Notes under the pieces: generated by a model
What the model was told of the DNA's origin: nothing
Databases searched by the model: none
Seen by the model: only the letters and a program-made list of their open reading frames with translations
Translations under genes and position numbers: made by a program
Assembly (NCBI GenBank): GCA_043730365.1
Contig: JAYTKJ010000716.1
Location: forward strand, 1-35,699
From: VFZP01 sp043730365
Lineage (GTDB): Bacteria; Acidobacteriota; Terriglobia; Bryobacterales; Bryobacteraceae
DNA: 35,699 bases
Direction: 5' to 3'
Shown: positions 1-8,589 of the stretch, piece after piece
How positions within the stretch are numbered: position 1 is the stretch's first letter
Layout of the letters: each line of letters opens with the position of its first letter

Positions 1-1187
1 CCCTCCTTCATTTCCACTACCAGGATACGGTTTTCCAGTCGCGCTCGCACCGGCGCTAGACTGGCCATGGAGGTGGGCAGGCCGACATGACGCCGCACCG
101 TGCCAACTTCGACCACCAACTCATCGCCCTTCTTGAACAGGGAGACTTCTGCTTTTTCGGTGAACGGCAGCCGAAGCCGGACTTCGTAGACGCCGTTGGT
201 CTTGCAGAATTCATACGGGCGCTCGGTGCGCGTGACGGCGGCCGGGTCCACGCCCTCCGGATAAAGAAGATGGGCGAAGGTGCGGAGCCGCTCGACGCCC
301 AGAATTTCGTGCTGCAGCAGTGGCACGCGGCGCAATGGCACGGGATCGAAGTAGGCTTCGAGCTCCTCCAGGAACCGCGCTTGCGAGGCGCGCCACTCGG
401 TGAAGAAGCTATCGTGCACGGTGTCCGGTAACAGGCGGTTCACCACGATCTGGTCCACCGTCAAACCGTGCAGCGAAAAATAGACGAAAGCCCGCTGGGT
501 CTCGCGCACGACCATCTTTTCCGCATTGGTTACCAAACGCACGCTGGTAAGGAGCGGGTCTTCCAGCAGCGTGTCGATGCCCTCGATCTTGTCGTAGAGC
601 TCGCGGATGTTGGCGAAATAGGAGTCGGCTGGCAGGTCCACCGGCGACAAGCGGTTGGCGATCGGCCGCACGACTTTCAGCAAGCCACGCTGGACGGGGA
701 AGACGTGCTTCATGTACCAATCCAGCGTGGTGGGCATGGAGACGAAGCGCAGGGATTCGGCGGTGGGCGCGCAATCGAGGATGATCACGTCATAGCGCCC
801 CTCTCGCCGGAACTGGTTCACGTACATCATCGCCGACAGCTCTTCCATGCCGGGGAAGATCGCCATCTCGTCGGCCTCCACTTCGTTCAGGCCGGACGTA
901 CGGAGGATCGACGTGATGTAGCTGGAGATCTCCTGCCAGTGGCGCTTGATCTCTTTCTGGATGTTGACTTCGAGGATCTCGAGATTGGGCGCCACTTGCA
1001 ACGGATCGAAAGTCCGGGAGTGGAAGAGCCCTCCGGCCCCGAGGTCAAACGAATCCGCCAGTGAGTGCGCCGGGTCCACGCTCATCACCAGCGTTCGCTT
1101 GCCGAGTTCGGCCAATCGGACGCCGGTGGCCGCGGCCACGCTGGTTTTGCCCACGCCGCCCTTGCCGGAAAACAGAAGGATTCTCAT
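1..1187 (-). CDS. ArsA/Get3-family ATPase with C-terminal Hsp20-like domain (3' end cut by window edge)
   Basis: The frame is open from an ATG at 1187 to the window edge, giving 395 codons without a stop. The N-terminus carries the deviant Walker A GKGGVGKTS (residues 8-16), followed by the DPAHS motif and a switch II segment (DCAPTAESLR), which are signatures of the ArsA/Get3 family. Only one ATPase domain is present, unlike the tandem E. coli ArsA. The last ~70 residues look like the beta-rich Hsp20-like domain often appended to bacterial ArsA homologues, so only a few residues should be missing. No arsenic resistance gene is visible nearby, so a role in handling membrane or hydrophobic proteins is as likely as arsenite efflux. 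It is divergent from the M24-like gene at 1241. Confidence 0.9.
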   Translation of the reverse strand, partial: MRILLFSGKGGVGKTSVAAATGVRLAELGKRTLVMSVDPAHSLADSFDLGAGGLFHSRTFDPLQVAPNLEILEVNIQKEIKRHWQEISSYITSILRTSGLNEVEADEMAIFPGMEELSAMMYVNQFRREGRYDVIILDCAPTAESLRFVSMPTTLDWYMKHVFPVQRGLLKVVRPIANRLSPVDLPADSYFANIRELYDKIEGIDTLLEDPLLTSVRLVTNAEKMVVRETQRAFVYFSLHGLTVDQIVVNRLLPDTVHDSFFTEWRASQARFLEELEAYFDPVPLRRVPLLQHEILGVERLRTFAHLLYPEGVDPAAVTRTERPYEFCKTNGVYEVRLRLPFTEKAEVSLFKKGDELVVEVGTVRRHVGLPTSMASLAPVRARLENRILVVEMKE

Positions 1188-1226
1188 CTGATCATCATGA
1201 TGCCAGTTTGGCCCGGTTCGATCCAC

Positions 1227-1232
1227 TATTCT
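1227..1232 (+). promoter_or_regulatory. Candidate -10 element (TATTCT) for the 1241 gene
   Basis: TATTCT lies 8 bases before the ATG at 1241, in the 53-base divergent gap. No convincing -35 is seen. The AGGA at 1237-1240 touches the ATG and is too close to serve as a Shine-Dalgarno site. The arrangement fits a leaderless transcript. Confidence 0.4.
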
Positions 1233-1240
1233 CAATAGGA

Positions 1241-2620
1241 ATGGCTCAACATCGTCTGATTGAGTTGGCAGGGTGGCCGCGGTTTGACCCGGCTCCGGCG
1301 GTCGTGTCGATTGCGCTGCCTGAATACGAAGCACGGATCGCCAGGCTCCGTGCCGCTATGGCGGGGCGCGGATTGACGCACCTCCTGGTCTACGGAGACC
1401 GCGAGCATTGCGCGAACCTGCTGTGGATCTGCAATTTCGACCCGCGCTTTGAAGAGGCCCTCCTGATTTTGGGCCGCTCCGGTGAGCCACTGCTGCTTAC
1501 CGGTAACGAGTGCCCGGCGTACTTGCCGATCAGCCCGTTGTGGGGCGCCGGGAAAATGCGGAGCGAAGTGTATCAGCCGTTCTCGCTGCTCGATCAGCCG
1601 CGCTCGTCCAGCCGCGGATTAAGCGAGATCTTTCGGAGCGAAGGAATCGATCCTCACTCGCGAGTTGGATGCGTTGGCTGGAAGTACTACGGACACTTGC
1701 GGCGGACTGACTTGCCTTCGTACATCGTGGACGAACTGCGCGAGGTTACCTCGCCGGAGTCCGCAGAAGACGCGACAAACCTGCTGATGAATCCGGCCGA
1801 CGGGCTGCGCTCGACGTGTTCGGCCGCCGAGATCGCGCTGTTTGAGAACTCTAACTGGAAAGCATCTGAGGTGATGCGGCGTGTAGTGTTTGCGGCCCGC
1901 GAGGGTATGACGGATTTTGAGATGCTCTCGCACGCCGGTTATGACGGCACGCCGCTCTCCTGCCACATGACGCTGAAGACCGGCCCGAATCGTACGAGCC
2001 TGGCCAGTCCGAGCGGCGCGCGTTTGGAGCGAGGCTATCCGTGGTCTGCCAACGTTGCCTACTGGGGCTCCAATGTGTGTCGAGCCAACTGGGTGGCCGA
2101 GTCAGCGGCTGACCTGCCCGAGCGAGCGCGAGACTATGTCGACGCCTTTGCCGGGCCCTACTTTGAGGCGATGGGCGCATGGCTTGACGCACTGCGTATT
2201 GGCGCCGAGGGCGGGCGGTTGTCGGCGCTGATTCAGCAGCGGCTGCCGTTTGAGAAGTTCGGCGTCTTCCTCAACGAAGGCCATCTCATTCACTATGACG
2301 AGTGGCTGAGTTCGCCCATTTATGCCGGGTCGACTTTGCCCGTCCGCTCCGGCATGGTCTTCCAGACCGACGTCATTCCTTCAAGCAAAACCTATTTCTC
2401 TACACGCATGGAAGACGGGTTGGCTATCGCCGATGAGGCGCTGCGCGCCGAACTGGCGGCCCACTATCCGGCCGTGATGGAACGTATTCAGGCGCGCAAG
2501 CGATTCATTGCCGGCGTGCTGGGGTTGCCGATGCACCCCGAGCATCTGCCGCTCTCGAATACGTTCGGCATCGTCGCCCCGTTTCTCCTGCGGCCCAACC
2601 TGGTGTTCGCGCTACGCTGA
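1241..2620 (+). CDS. M24 (creatinase/prolidase-fold) peptidase-like protein, metal site degenerate
   Basis: 459 residues. An N-terminal creatinase-like domain (about 25-190) is followed by a pita-bread M24-like domain (about 195-459). The frame is open further upstream (from 1061), but that part overlaps the divergent ArsA gene. The ATG at 1241 gives the natural family N-terminus and sits just behind a TATTCT box. Active M24 enzymes bind two metals with D, D, H, E, E. Around 268-283, where the two Asp belong, the sequence reads WSANVAYWGSNVCRANW and has neither. The region of the metal His reads GHLIHYDEW (347-355), the first Glu is replaced near D377, and E391 remains. The fold assignment is firm, but peptidase activity is doubtful. 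The gene opens the rightward cluster with the U32 gene 7 bases downstream. Confidence 0.8.
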   Translation: MAQHRLIELAGWPRFDPAPAVVSIALPEYEARIARLRAAMAGRGLTHLLVYGDREHCANLLWICNFDPRFEEALLILGRSGEPLLLTGNECPAYLPISPLWGAGKMRSEVYQPFSLLDQPRSSSRGLSEIFRSEGIDPHSRVGCVGWKYYGHLRRTDLPSYIVDELREVTSPESAEDATNLLMNPADGLRSTCSAAEIALFENSNWKASEVMRRVVFAAREGMTDFEMLSHAGYDGTPLSCHMTLKTGPNRTSLASPSGARLERGYPWSANVAYWGSNVCRANWVAESAADLPERARDYVDAFAGPYFEAMGAWLDALRIGAEGGRLSALIQQRLPFEKFGVFLNEGHLIHYDEWLSSPIYAGSTLPVRSGMVFQTDVIPSSKTYFSTRMEDGLAIADEALRAELAAHYPAVMERIQARKRFIAGVLGLPMHPEHLPLSNTFGIVAPFLLRPNLVFALR

Positions 2621-2627
2621 GGTGGTG

Positions 2628-5108
2628 GTGGGCCCCGTCAAACCGGAAGTGATGAGTCCCGCCGGCTATTGGCCGCAACTGCGCGCGGCGATTGATGCCG
2701 GCGCGGACGCGGTGTACTTCGGCTTGAAGCATTTTTCGGCGCGCGCCAAGGTGGGCTTCTCGCTGGAAGAACTGCCGGAGGCATTGCGCACGCTGCATGC
2801 GCGCGGCGTCAAAGGCTTCGTCACTTTCAACACACTGGTATTCGATCACGAGTTGCGCGAAGCGGTGCGCGTGCTGGAGCAAATTGCCGAGGCCGGTGCC
2901 GACGCGATTATCGTGCAGGATCTGGGCATCGCCAAACTGGCGCGTGAGATTGCGCCGGATCTAGAGGTCCACGGCAGCACACAGATGAGCATCTCCAGTG
3001 CCGAAGGCGTGCGGTTTGCCCAGCGTCTTGGCGTAACGCGCGTGGTGCTGGCGAGGGAGCTTTCGTTGGTGGATATTCGCGCGCTGCGAGCCCAAATCGA
3101 CTGCGAGTTGGAGATGTTCGTGCACGGCGCGCTGTGTGTGTCTTACTCGGGGCAGTGTTTTTCTTCCGAGGCTTGGGGCGGGCGGAGCGCCAATCGAGGC
3201 CAATGCGCGCAGGCGTGCCGACTGCCGTATGAGCTGATTGTCGACGGCGTGCTGCGGCCGCTCGGAGACGCGCGGTATCTGCTGTCGCCCGGCGATCTGT
3301 TTGCGCTGCATCAAGTGCCAGAACTGGTGAGTATCGGCATTTCCTCGCTCAAGATTGAAGGCCGTTACAAGGATGCCGATTATGTGGCGCTCACGACGCG
3401 GGCCTATCGGCAAGCGGTGGATGATGCGTGGGCCGGGCGCGCGCTTTCGGTGACTCCGGTTGAGGCGCTGCGGCTGGAGCAGGTTTTCTCTCGCGGGCTC
3501 GGGGCGTACTTCGTTTCGGGAACCGATCATCAGGCCGTTGTGCGAGGCCGTGCGCCGCGTCATCGTGGTTTGTTGATGGGCCGGGTGGCGCGCGTGATGC
3601 CCGATTCGGTGGTGGTTGCCGCCACCGCCGTGCATGGTTTAGCGCCGCTCAAGCCGGGTGACGGCGTGGTGTTCGACAGCGCCGATTGGCGCAGCCCGCA
3701 GGAGCCGGAAGAGGGTGGCCGGGTGTTCCAAGTGCAGAGCACGCCGGGTGGGCAACTGGAATTGCGCTTCGGCAATCGTGCTGTGGATTTCTCGCGCATC
3801 CGGGCGGGCGATTTGCTGTGGCGGTCAAGCGATCCGCATCTGGATCGAGCGGTGAAGATGCTGCCGGTGCACCGCCAGGTGGTGGACGTGAGCGTGAAGG
3901 CGCGTGCCGGCGGCCCGCTCGAAACTATGTGGACGCTGCGTGACCGGCCTGGCTCGATAACCGTGGCTTCGCCGCCGCTCGAACAAGCTGAGCAGCGCGG
4001 GCTGGCGCGTGAGCAGTTAGTGGCGCAACTCGGACGGCTGGGCGGCTCGCCGTATGTACTGGGCGAGATCGAACTCTCTATGGAAGGCTCGCCGTTTGCG
4101 CCGGTCTCGATACTGAATCGCCTGCGGCGCGAGGCCGTGCAGGCGCTCACGGAGTTGCAGGCCCAACCTAAAGCGATCGCGCTCCGGCAGGTGTCTTCGC
4201 TCGACGCCCCGCCGCGCAACCCGCCCTCCGCGACGATTGCGCCGCAACTGCACCTGTTGGTGCGCACGGCGGAGCAGCTTGAAGCCGCCATCTCCACGCG
4301 CCCCGCCAGTATCACGCTCGACTATCTTGACTTGTACGGCTTGCGCCCGTCCGTGGAGCGGGTTGAGGAAGCGGGGCTCGAGGCGCGCGTGGCGAGTCCG
4401 CGTGTGCTCAGGCCAGCCGAAGAGCGCATCGTGCACTTTCTCTTGAAGCTGGGGTGCCCGATTCTGGTGCGCTCGGCGGGGCTGCTTGATTCTCTCCGCC
4501 AAGCCGATCATCCTGAGTTGTTTGGAGACTTCAGTCTCAACGCGGCCAACGCCGTGACCGCGCGGTTGCTGCTCGATCTTGGTCTGGCGCGACTCACGCC
4601 GACGCACGACCTTAACGCGGCGCAAATCGTAGGGTTGGCCGAGGCGACTTCGCCACTGGCGTTGGAGCCCGTGGTCTATCACCACCTGCCCGTGTTTCAC
4701 ACCGAGCATTGCGTCTTCTGCCGCTTCTTGTCCAGCGGGACGAGTTACAAAGATTGTGGCCATCCGTGTGAGACGCATCGGGTGGCGCTGCGCGATGAGC
4801 GGGGCAATCCGCATCCGGTAATGGCTGATGTGGGCTGCCGCAACACGGTGTTCGGCGCCGAGGCGCAAGAGGCCAGCGCGCATCTACGGTCCTGGCTCGA
4901 GGCTGGCCTGCGACATTTTCGGATTGAGTTCGTGCACGAATCGCCGGAGCAAGTTGTCCGCGTCACCCGGGCCTTCCGCGAGGCGCTGGCCGGGAAATCC
5001 CGCTGGGACGATCTGGCGCGTGAGCTGAAGCGCCTGGCGCCCGCCGGAACCACCGAGGGCAGCTTCATGGTGCCCAAAGGCTACGCGAGCCTGCCGATCC
5101 TGCAGTGA
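2628..5108 (+). CDS. Peptidase U32 family protein, RlhA-type (23S rRNA hydroxylation family)
   Basis: 826 residues from the GTG at 2628. I chose this start because GAGG at 2619-2622 is 5 bases upstream and the family N-terminus (VKPEVMSPAG) follows directly; GTG at 2622 or 2625 and ATG at 2652 are alternatives. The N-terminal TIM-barrel-like domain ends in the U32 signature ELEMFVHGALC-x4-GQC. It has Cys170, Cys177, Cys193 and Cys197, which resemble the Cys set that holds a 4Fe-4S cluster in UbiU/TrhP relatives. A middle domain matches the DUF3656 position. The C-terminus holds a second Cys-rich stretch (HTEHCVFCRFL, then CGHPCE and GCRNT). Length and order match E. coli RlhA, which hydroxylates C2501 of 23S rRNA. 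The old collagenase label is unlikely to be right. It is probably co-transcribed with the M24-like gene. Confidence 0.85.
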   Translation: MGPVKPEVMSPAGYWPQLRAAIDAGADAVYFGLKHFSARAKVGFSLEELPEALRTLHARGVKGFVTFNTLVFDHELREAVRVLEQIAEAGADAIIVQDLGIAKLAREIAPDLEVHGSTQMSISSAEGVRFAQRLGVTRVVLARELSLVDIRALRAQIDCELEMFVHGALCVSYSGQCFSSEAWGGRSANRGQCAQACRLPYELIVDGVLRPLGDARYLLSPGDLFALHQVPELVSIGISSLKIEGRYKDADYVALTTRAYRQAVDDAWAGRALSVTPVEALRLEQVFSRGLGAYFVSGTDHQAVVRGRAPRHRGLLMGRVARVMPDSVVVAATAVHGLAPLKPGDGVVFDSADWRSPQEPEEGGRVFQVQSTPGGQLELRFGNRAVDFSRIRAGDLLWRSSDPHLDRAVKMLPVHRQVVDVSVKARAGGPLETMWTLRDRPGSITVASPPLEQAEQRGLAREQLVAQLGRLGGSPYVLGEIELSMEGSPFAPVSILNRLRREAVQALTELQAQPKAIALRQVSSLDAPPRNPPSATIAPQLHLLVRTAEQLEAAISTRPASITLDYLDLYGLRPSVERVEEAGLEARVASPRVLRPAEERIVHFLLKLGCPILVRSAGLLDSLRQADHPELFGDFSLNAANAVTARLLLDLGLARLTPTHDLNAAQIVGLAEATSPLALEPVVYHHLPVFHTEHCVFCRFLSSGTSYKDCGHPCETHRVALRDERGNPHPVMADVGCRNTVFGAEAQEASAHLRSWLEAGLRHFRIEFVHESPEQVVRVTRAFREALAGKSRWDDLARELKRLAPAGTTEGSFMVPKGYASLPILQ

Positions 5109-5118
5109 CGCTCTGGCG

Positions 5119-5124
5119 TATCCT
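5119..5124 (+). promoter_or_regulatory. Candidate -10 element (TATCCT) before the prolyl isomerase gene
   Basis: TATCCT ends 9 bases before the ATG at 5134 in the 25-base gap after the U32 gene. No Shine-Dalgarno sequence is visible in the gap. It may be an internal start of a leaderless transcript, or simply chance. Confidence 0.3.
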
Positions 5125-5133
5125 AATAGCTTC

Positions 5134-5988
5134 ATGCCGCTGGTAGTCAATGGAGAAATGATTGAGGATTCCCTTATCCTCGACGAAGAGAGATCGATTC
5201 GCCCCCGTCTGCACGAGGCGATGGCGAGTGAACCGCGCGAGGTGGTGGAGCGCCGTGTCAAGGATTGGGCGAGGGAGAACGTGGTGGAGCGCACGGTGCT
5301 TCGTCAGACTGCCTTAGCCGATCCCGAGCCCGTGCCGCCGGAGCGCCTGGAAGAACTCTTCAACTCGGTACGCACCGAGAGCCCTTTGCAATCGGGCGTC
5401 ATCGCGCCGGTGGATGACGAAACGCTGCGGCGTGAAATCGAGGTGCGGTTGCGAGTCGATCGGTTGATGGAGCGTGTGACAGCCAAGGTCGCGCCGCCCA
5501 AACCGAAAGACGTGAGCGAATACTACGTCAAGCATCGTGAGCAATTCGTTTCGCCGGAATCCGTCCACGCGGCGCATATCGTCAGGAATGTGGACGAGAA
5601 GACGGACGAGGCCGCTGCCCGCGCCGCCATCGAAGCGGCTGAGCGCGCGCTGGCCGGTGGCGCCGACTTTGCGCAAGTTGCTAACGAGAACTCCGATTGC
5701 CCTGGTCGCGGTGGCGATCTCGGCTTCTTCGCGCCTGGTCAGATGGTGGACGCCTTCGATCGCGTTGTGTTCTCGCTTGAGCCTGGGCAAGTGAGCGGCA
5801 TTTTTCGCACGGAGTTTGGCTTCCACATCGCCAAAGTATTTGCCCGCCGGCCCGCTGGCCCGCAGAGCCTGCAGGACGTCAAAGAGCAGATCGCCGAAAC
5901 GCTGCTGACGCAAAAACGCGAGAAGGCCGTAGAGCAGTATCTGGACAAACTGATCGCCGCCGCTCAAGTGGAAGACCGCCCATCGTGA
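5134..5988 (+). CDS. Parvulin-type peptidyl-prolyl cis-trans isomerase (PpiC/NifM-like)
   Basis: 284 residues. The N-terminal ~125 residues are a charged, helical SurA/NifM-like segment. A single PpiC rotamase domain follows (about 145-245), with the family pattern HAAHIV, ANENSDCPGRGGDLGFF and EFGFHIAKV. No signal peptide or membrane helix is seen, so the protein is probably cytoplasmic, more like NifM than SurA. The stop codon overlaps the next gene's GTG (GTGA, 5985-5988), so it is translationally coupled to the formylglycine-generating enzyme. It could help fold that enzyme or its clients, but this is inference from position. Confidence 0.9.
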   Translation: MPLVVNGEMIEDSLILDEERSIRPRLHEAMASEPREVVERRVKDWARENVVERTVLRQTALADPEPVPPERLEELFNSVRTESPLQSGVIAPVDDETLRREIEVRLRVDRLMERVTAKVAPPKPKDVSEYYVKHREQFVSPESVHAAHIVRNVDEKTDEAAARAAIEAAERALAGGADFAQVANENSDCPGRGGDLGFFAPGQMVDAFDRVVFSLEPGQVSGIFRTEFGFHIAKVFARRPAGPQSLQDVKEQIAETLLTQKREKAVEQYLDKLIAAAQVEDRPS

Positions 5989-6968
5989 AGCCCGAGTTCA
6001 AGCTGTTTGCCGAGGCCGGGGTGCCGCATCCCTGCTGCGTGCCCAGTAAACAGCGGGCCGCGGTGCTCCTCAATTCGCGCGGCCTCGCTGCCGCCCGCCT
6101 GGTGGCACGTGCTGGTTCCACCGAAGGCATGGTGAAGCTGGACGCGGGCCGTTTCTTCATGGGCACCGATAGCGAAGAAGGTTTCCCGGCCGACGGCGAG
6201 GGCCCGATTCGCGAAGTCACCCTAGATCCCTTCTATGTGGATTCGCAGCCGGTGACTAACGAAATGTTCGCCGGGTTTGCTCGGGCCACCGGTTACGTGA
6301 CCGAGGCCGAACGTTTCGCCTGGTCATTCGTTTTTCAAGGCCATCTCCCCGGCGATCGGGTTGTTGAGCAGCGGGTGCCCGGCACCCGTTGGTGGTGTAA
6401 GGTGAGCGGCGCCGACTGGCGGCATCCGGAAGGCCCGGACTCTTCGATCGATGCGCGGGCCAACTACCCCGCTGTGCAGGTTTCCTGGAATGACGCAGCC
6501 GAGTATGCGCGCTGGGCCGGTAAGCGTCTGCCTACCGAAGCCGAGTGGGAATATGCAGCGCGAGGCGGCCTTGAGCAGAAGATTTATCCGTGGGGCGACG
6601 AGCTCAACCCCAGCGGGCGCCACCTATGTAACATCTGGCAGGGCGAGTTTCCGTTTCGCGACTCGGCCGAAGACGGCTACTCGGCGCCTGCGCCGGCTGA
6701 CGCATTTCCCGCCAACGGCTATGGCCTCTACGCCGTGTCCGGCAACACGTGGGAGTGGTGTGCAGATTGGTTTCATCCTGTCTATCATGTAACGGCAACG
6801 CGCGTGAATCCGGTGGGGCCGGCGAGCGGCGTCAATCGAGCCATGCGCGGCGGATCCTACCTTTGCCATAAGTCTTATTGCAACCGGTATCGGGTGGCCG
6901 CGCGCACGTCCAACATGCCGGATAGCGCGACCACTAATATTGGGTTCCGCTGTGTTCGCGACGCGTAG
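5985..6968 (+). CDS. Formylglycine-generating enzyme (sulfatase-activating, SUMF1-type)
   Basis: 327 residues from a GTG start that overlaps the upstream stop. The sequence follows the SUMF1/aerobic FGE fold from about residue 50: VKLDAGRFFMGTDSEEG, then VSWNDAAEYARWAGKRLP with TEAEWEYAARGG, then GNTWEWCADW. Near the C-terminus GGSYLCHKSYCNRYR carries both catalytic cysteines (Cys294, Cys299), which bind copper and convert the Cys of a sulfatase CxPxR motif to formylglycine. Many FGE-sulfatase-domain proteins lack this pair, so a true FGE is likely. An N-terminal extension with a Cys pair (CCVP, 17-20) is also present. No sulfatase gene lies in the window, so its clients must be elsewhere. 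Confidence 0.92.
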   Translation: MKPEFKLFAEAGVPHPCCVPSKQRAAVLLNSRGLAAARLVARAGSTEGMVKLDAGRFFMGTDSEEGFPADGEGPIREVTLDPFYVDSQPVTNEMFAGFARATGYVTEAERFAWSFVFQGHLPGDRVVEQRVPGTRWWCKVSGADWRHPEGPDSSIDARANYPAVQVSWNDAAEYARWAGKRLPTEAEWEYAARGGLEQKIYPWGDELNPSGRHLCNIWQGEFPFRDSAEDGYSAPAPADAFPANGYGLYAVSGNTWEWCADWFHPVYHVTATRVNPVGPASGVNRAMRGGSYLCHKSYCNRYRVAARTSNMPDSATTNIGFRCVRDA

Positions 6969-6977
6969 GCAGTGAGT

Positions 6978-7373
6978 TCAAAGCAGCGTAGCGTCCAAAT
7001 CCTCCCCGCGTCCCGCTTCTTCACGCGGCGGCGGCGCGGCGGCAAGCTCTCCGCCATCCAGGTATGTGCGTAGTGCCTCGACCGATCCTTCGAAGTACAG
7101 ATCCGCCAGTTCCGCTACCGCCAGCCGCCGTGCCTGCTCGCGCTGCATCACGGGCAGATACACAAAGGCCCGCCCGGTCTTCTTACGTTCTACGGCGCCG
7201 CGCTTCGTCAAACGCTCGAGCACCGTCATAACGGTGGTGTAGGCGAGGTTCCGGCTTTCGGTGATAACGCCGCGCACATCCTTGACGCTGCCCTCGCCGA
7301 TTCGCCAAAGCGCGCGCAGGCAGTCCAGCTCGAGTGGAGGAGGAATCTCACTCGCCCGGCCCGGCTTACGCAT
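6978..7373 (-). CDS. BlaI/MecI/CopY-family transcriptional repressor
   Basis: 131 residues. A winged-helix DNA-binding domain (about 12-80) shows the family pattern: ELDCLRALWRIGEGSVKDVR, then AYTTVMTVLERLTKRGAVER, then GRAFVYLPV. A dimerisation helix follows and the tail is acidic. Members usually sit next to a BlaR1/M56 membrane protease that inactivates them, but none is present here. The gene lies 6 bases after yhaM and ends 9 bases from the convergent FGE gene. Its target and signal are unknown. Confidence 0.9.
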   Translation of the reverse strand: MRKPGRASEIPPPLELDCLRALWRIGEGSVKDVRGVITESRNLAYTTVMTVLERLTKRGAVERKKTGRAFVYLPVMQREQARRLAVAELADLYFEGSVEALRTYLDGGELAAAPPPREEAGRGEDLDATLL

Positions 7374-7379
7374 CGTGAA

Positions 7380-8516
7380 CTATCCCTTGTGCCCGATGGC
7401 GCCCAGCAGTTTGGCGGCAAACTCGGAAACTGGCGGCTGGCCCTTCGGCGGCTGCGGTTCAACCGGCGCCTTGGCGGCAGGAGGAGGCGGCGGTGTGGAC
7501 GCGGAATTGACCGGGGCGGGGGCGGAGTGGGCCGACGCTGCCGCCGCGACGCTGGCGGACTGTAAGAATTTTTCCTTCTTAAGCAGCGGCCGCTCCAAGG
7601 AAGGAATGTAGGTGGTCCAAGCGCCGTCGGAAAGCTTGTCCCGCTCGACAGCGCCGCGCACCGTCTCCATCTTCGAATCGAGGTTGTCGAGATGATGCAG
7701 CAGCATCGCCTCGGCGGTCATCGGGACTTTGGGCGATCCGAACTCCATGGTGCCGTGATGGCTCGCCACCAGGTGCTCCACCAACGTGCGCAAGCGCGGC
7801 GGAAAGTCCGGCAGCAGCGCCAATTTGTCGTGAATCAGGCGCAGGCCGATCAAAATATGCCCCAGCAGTTGCCCTTCGTCGCTATAGGAAAAGCCGCGTT
7901 CGTAGTTTAGCTCTTCGATCTTGCCGATATCATGCAGGATCGCGCCCGTCAACAGCAGGTCTACGTCGACATGCGGATAGTGCGCGCCCACCAGCTTGCT
8001 GAGCTGGCAAACCGAGAGCACATGCTCCAGCAGGCCACCCAGCCACGCGTGATGAATGGACTTGGCCGCCGGCGCCCGCTTGAAACGCCGCGCAATCCCG
8101 GCATCATCGAAGATGGCGTTCAGCAACGCCTTCAAGTGGGGATTGGTAAAGCCGTCGATGTGCCCGCGCAGTTCGGCAAACATTTCGTCGGGGTCGCGTG
8201 TCGAGGCCGGGAAGAAGTCCGCGAGATCGATTTCGGATTCCGGGACCGCCTGCAGCGTGTGGATTGTGAACTGCAGTTTGTTGAGGTGAATCTGCGGCAC
8301 GCCCTTGACGCGGACGAATCCGTCGCGCTCAAACGTGTCCATGACTTTTTCGACGTTATCCCACATCTTGGCGTCGATATCGCCCGTACGGTCAACCAAG
8401 GTGAGAGATAGAAAATGGTCTCCTCCTCTCTTCTGACGGACGTCCTTGGACGCCACCATGAAAACACCGGTTACGGATTGCCCGGTTTCGAGGTTGGAGA
8501 TGTTCGGAGACTTCAT
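7380..8516 (-). CDS. yhaM: 3'-5' exoribonuclease YhaM-type (OB fold + HD domain)
   Basis: 378 residues. An N-terminal OB-fold nucleic-acid-binding domain (about 10-95) is followed by an HD phosphohydrolase domain (about 155-300). The metal motif is visible in HHAWLGGLLEHV and ILHDIGKIEEL, with later HHLDNLDSKME. This order matches the B. subtilis YhaM/Cbf1 family of exoribonucleases. The last ~70 residues are an Ala/Pro-rich, low-complexity tail followed by a short conserved-looking end, which is longer than in YhaM. The gene lies just beyond a terminator and so probably has its own promoter. It is likely co-transcribed with the BlaI-like gene. Confidence 0.88.
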   Translation of the reverse strand: MKSPNISNLETGQSVTGVFMVASKDVRQKRGGDHFLSLTLVDRTGDIDAKMWDNVEKVMDTFERDGFVRVKGVPQIHLNKLQFTIHTLQAVPESEIDLADFFPASTRDPDEMFAELRGHIDGFTNPHLKALLNAIFDDAGIARRFKRAPAAKSIHHAWLGGLLEHVLSVCQLSKLVGAHYPHVDVDLLLTGAILHDIGKIEELNYERGFSYSDEGQLLGHILIGLRLIHDKLALLPDFPPRLRTLVEHLVASHHGTMEFGSPKVPMTAEAMLLHHLDNLDSKMETVRGAVERDKLSDGAWTTYIPSLERPLLKKEKFLQSASVAAAASAHSAPAPVNSASTPPPPPAAKAPVEPQPPKGQPPVSEFAAKLLGAIGHKG

Positions 8517-8521
8517 ACAGG

Positions 8522-8575
8522 AAAAATGTGTAAAAACAAAACCGTGGGCCGCCGTTTTAGACAGAGGGGCGGCCC
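8522..8575 (-). terminator. Rho-independent terminator after the surA-like gene
   Basis: On the minus strand a perfect 8-bp stem (GGGCCGCC / GGCGGCCC; plus coordinates 8568-8575 and 8546-8553) with a 14-base loop is followed by a T-rich tract (TTTTGTTTTTA). It starts 15 bases after the surA-like stop codon and would end transcripts coming from mfd. The loop is longer than usual. Confidence 0.75.
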
Positions 8576-8589
8576 GATGCCGGTTGGAA

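Noticed and set aside
1212..1226. GGTTCGATCC, resembling the T-loop of a tRNA
   Set aside because: No acceptor stem, D-arm or anticodon arm can be formed around it.
2102..5294. Many long open frames on the strand opposite the M24 and U32 genes
   Set aside because: They are shadows caused by GC-rich codon use; their products are Arg/Pro/Ser-rich with no family pattern.
8527..8532. TACACA as a -10 element for yhaM
   Set aside because: It does not end in T and lies inside the T-tract of the terminator; the yhaM promoter stays unassigned.
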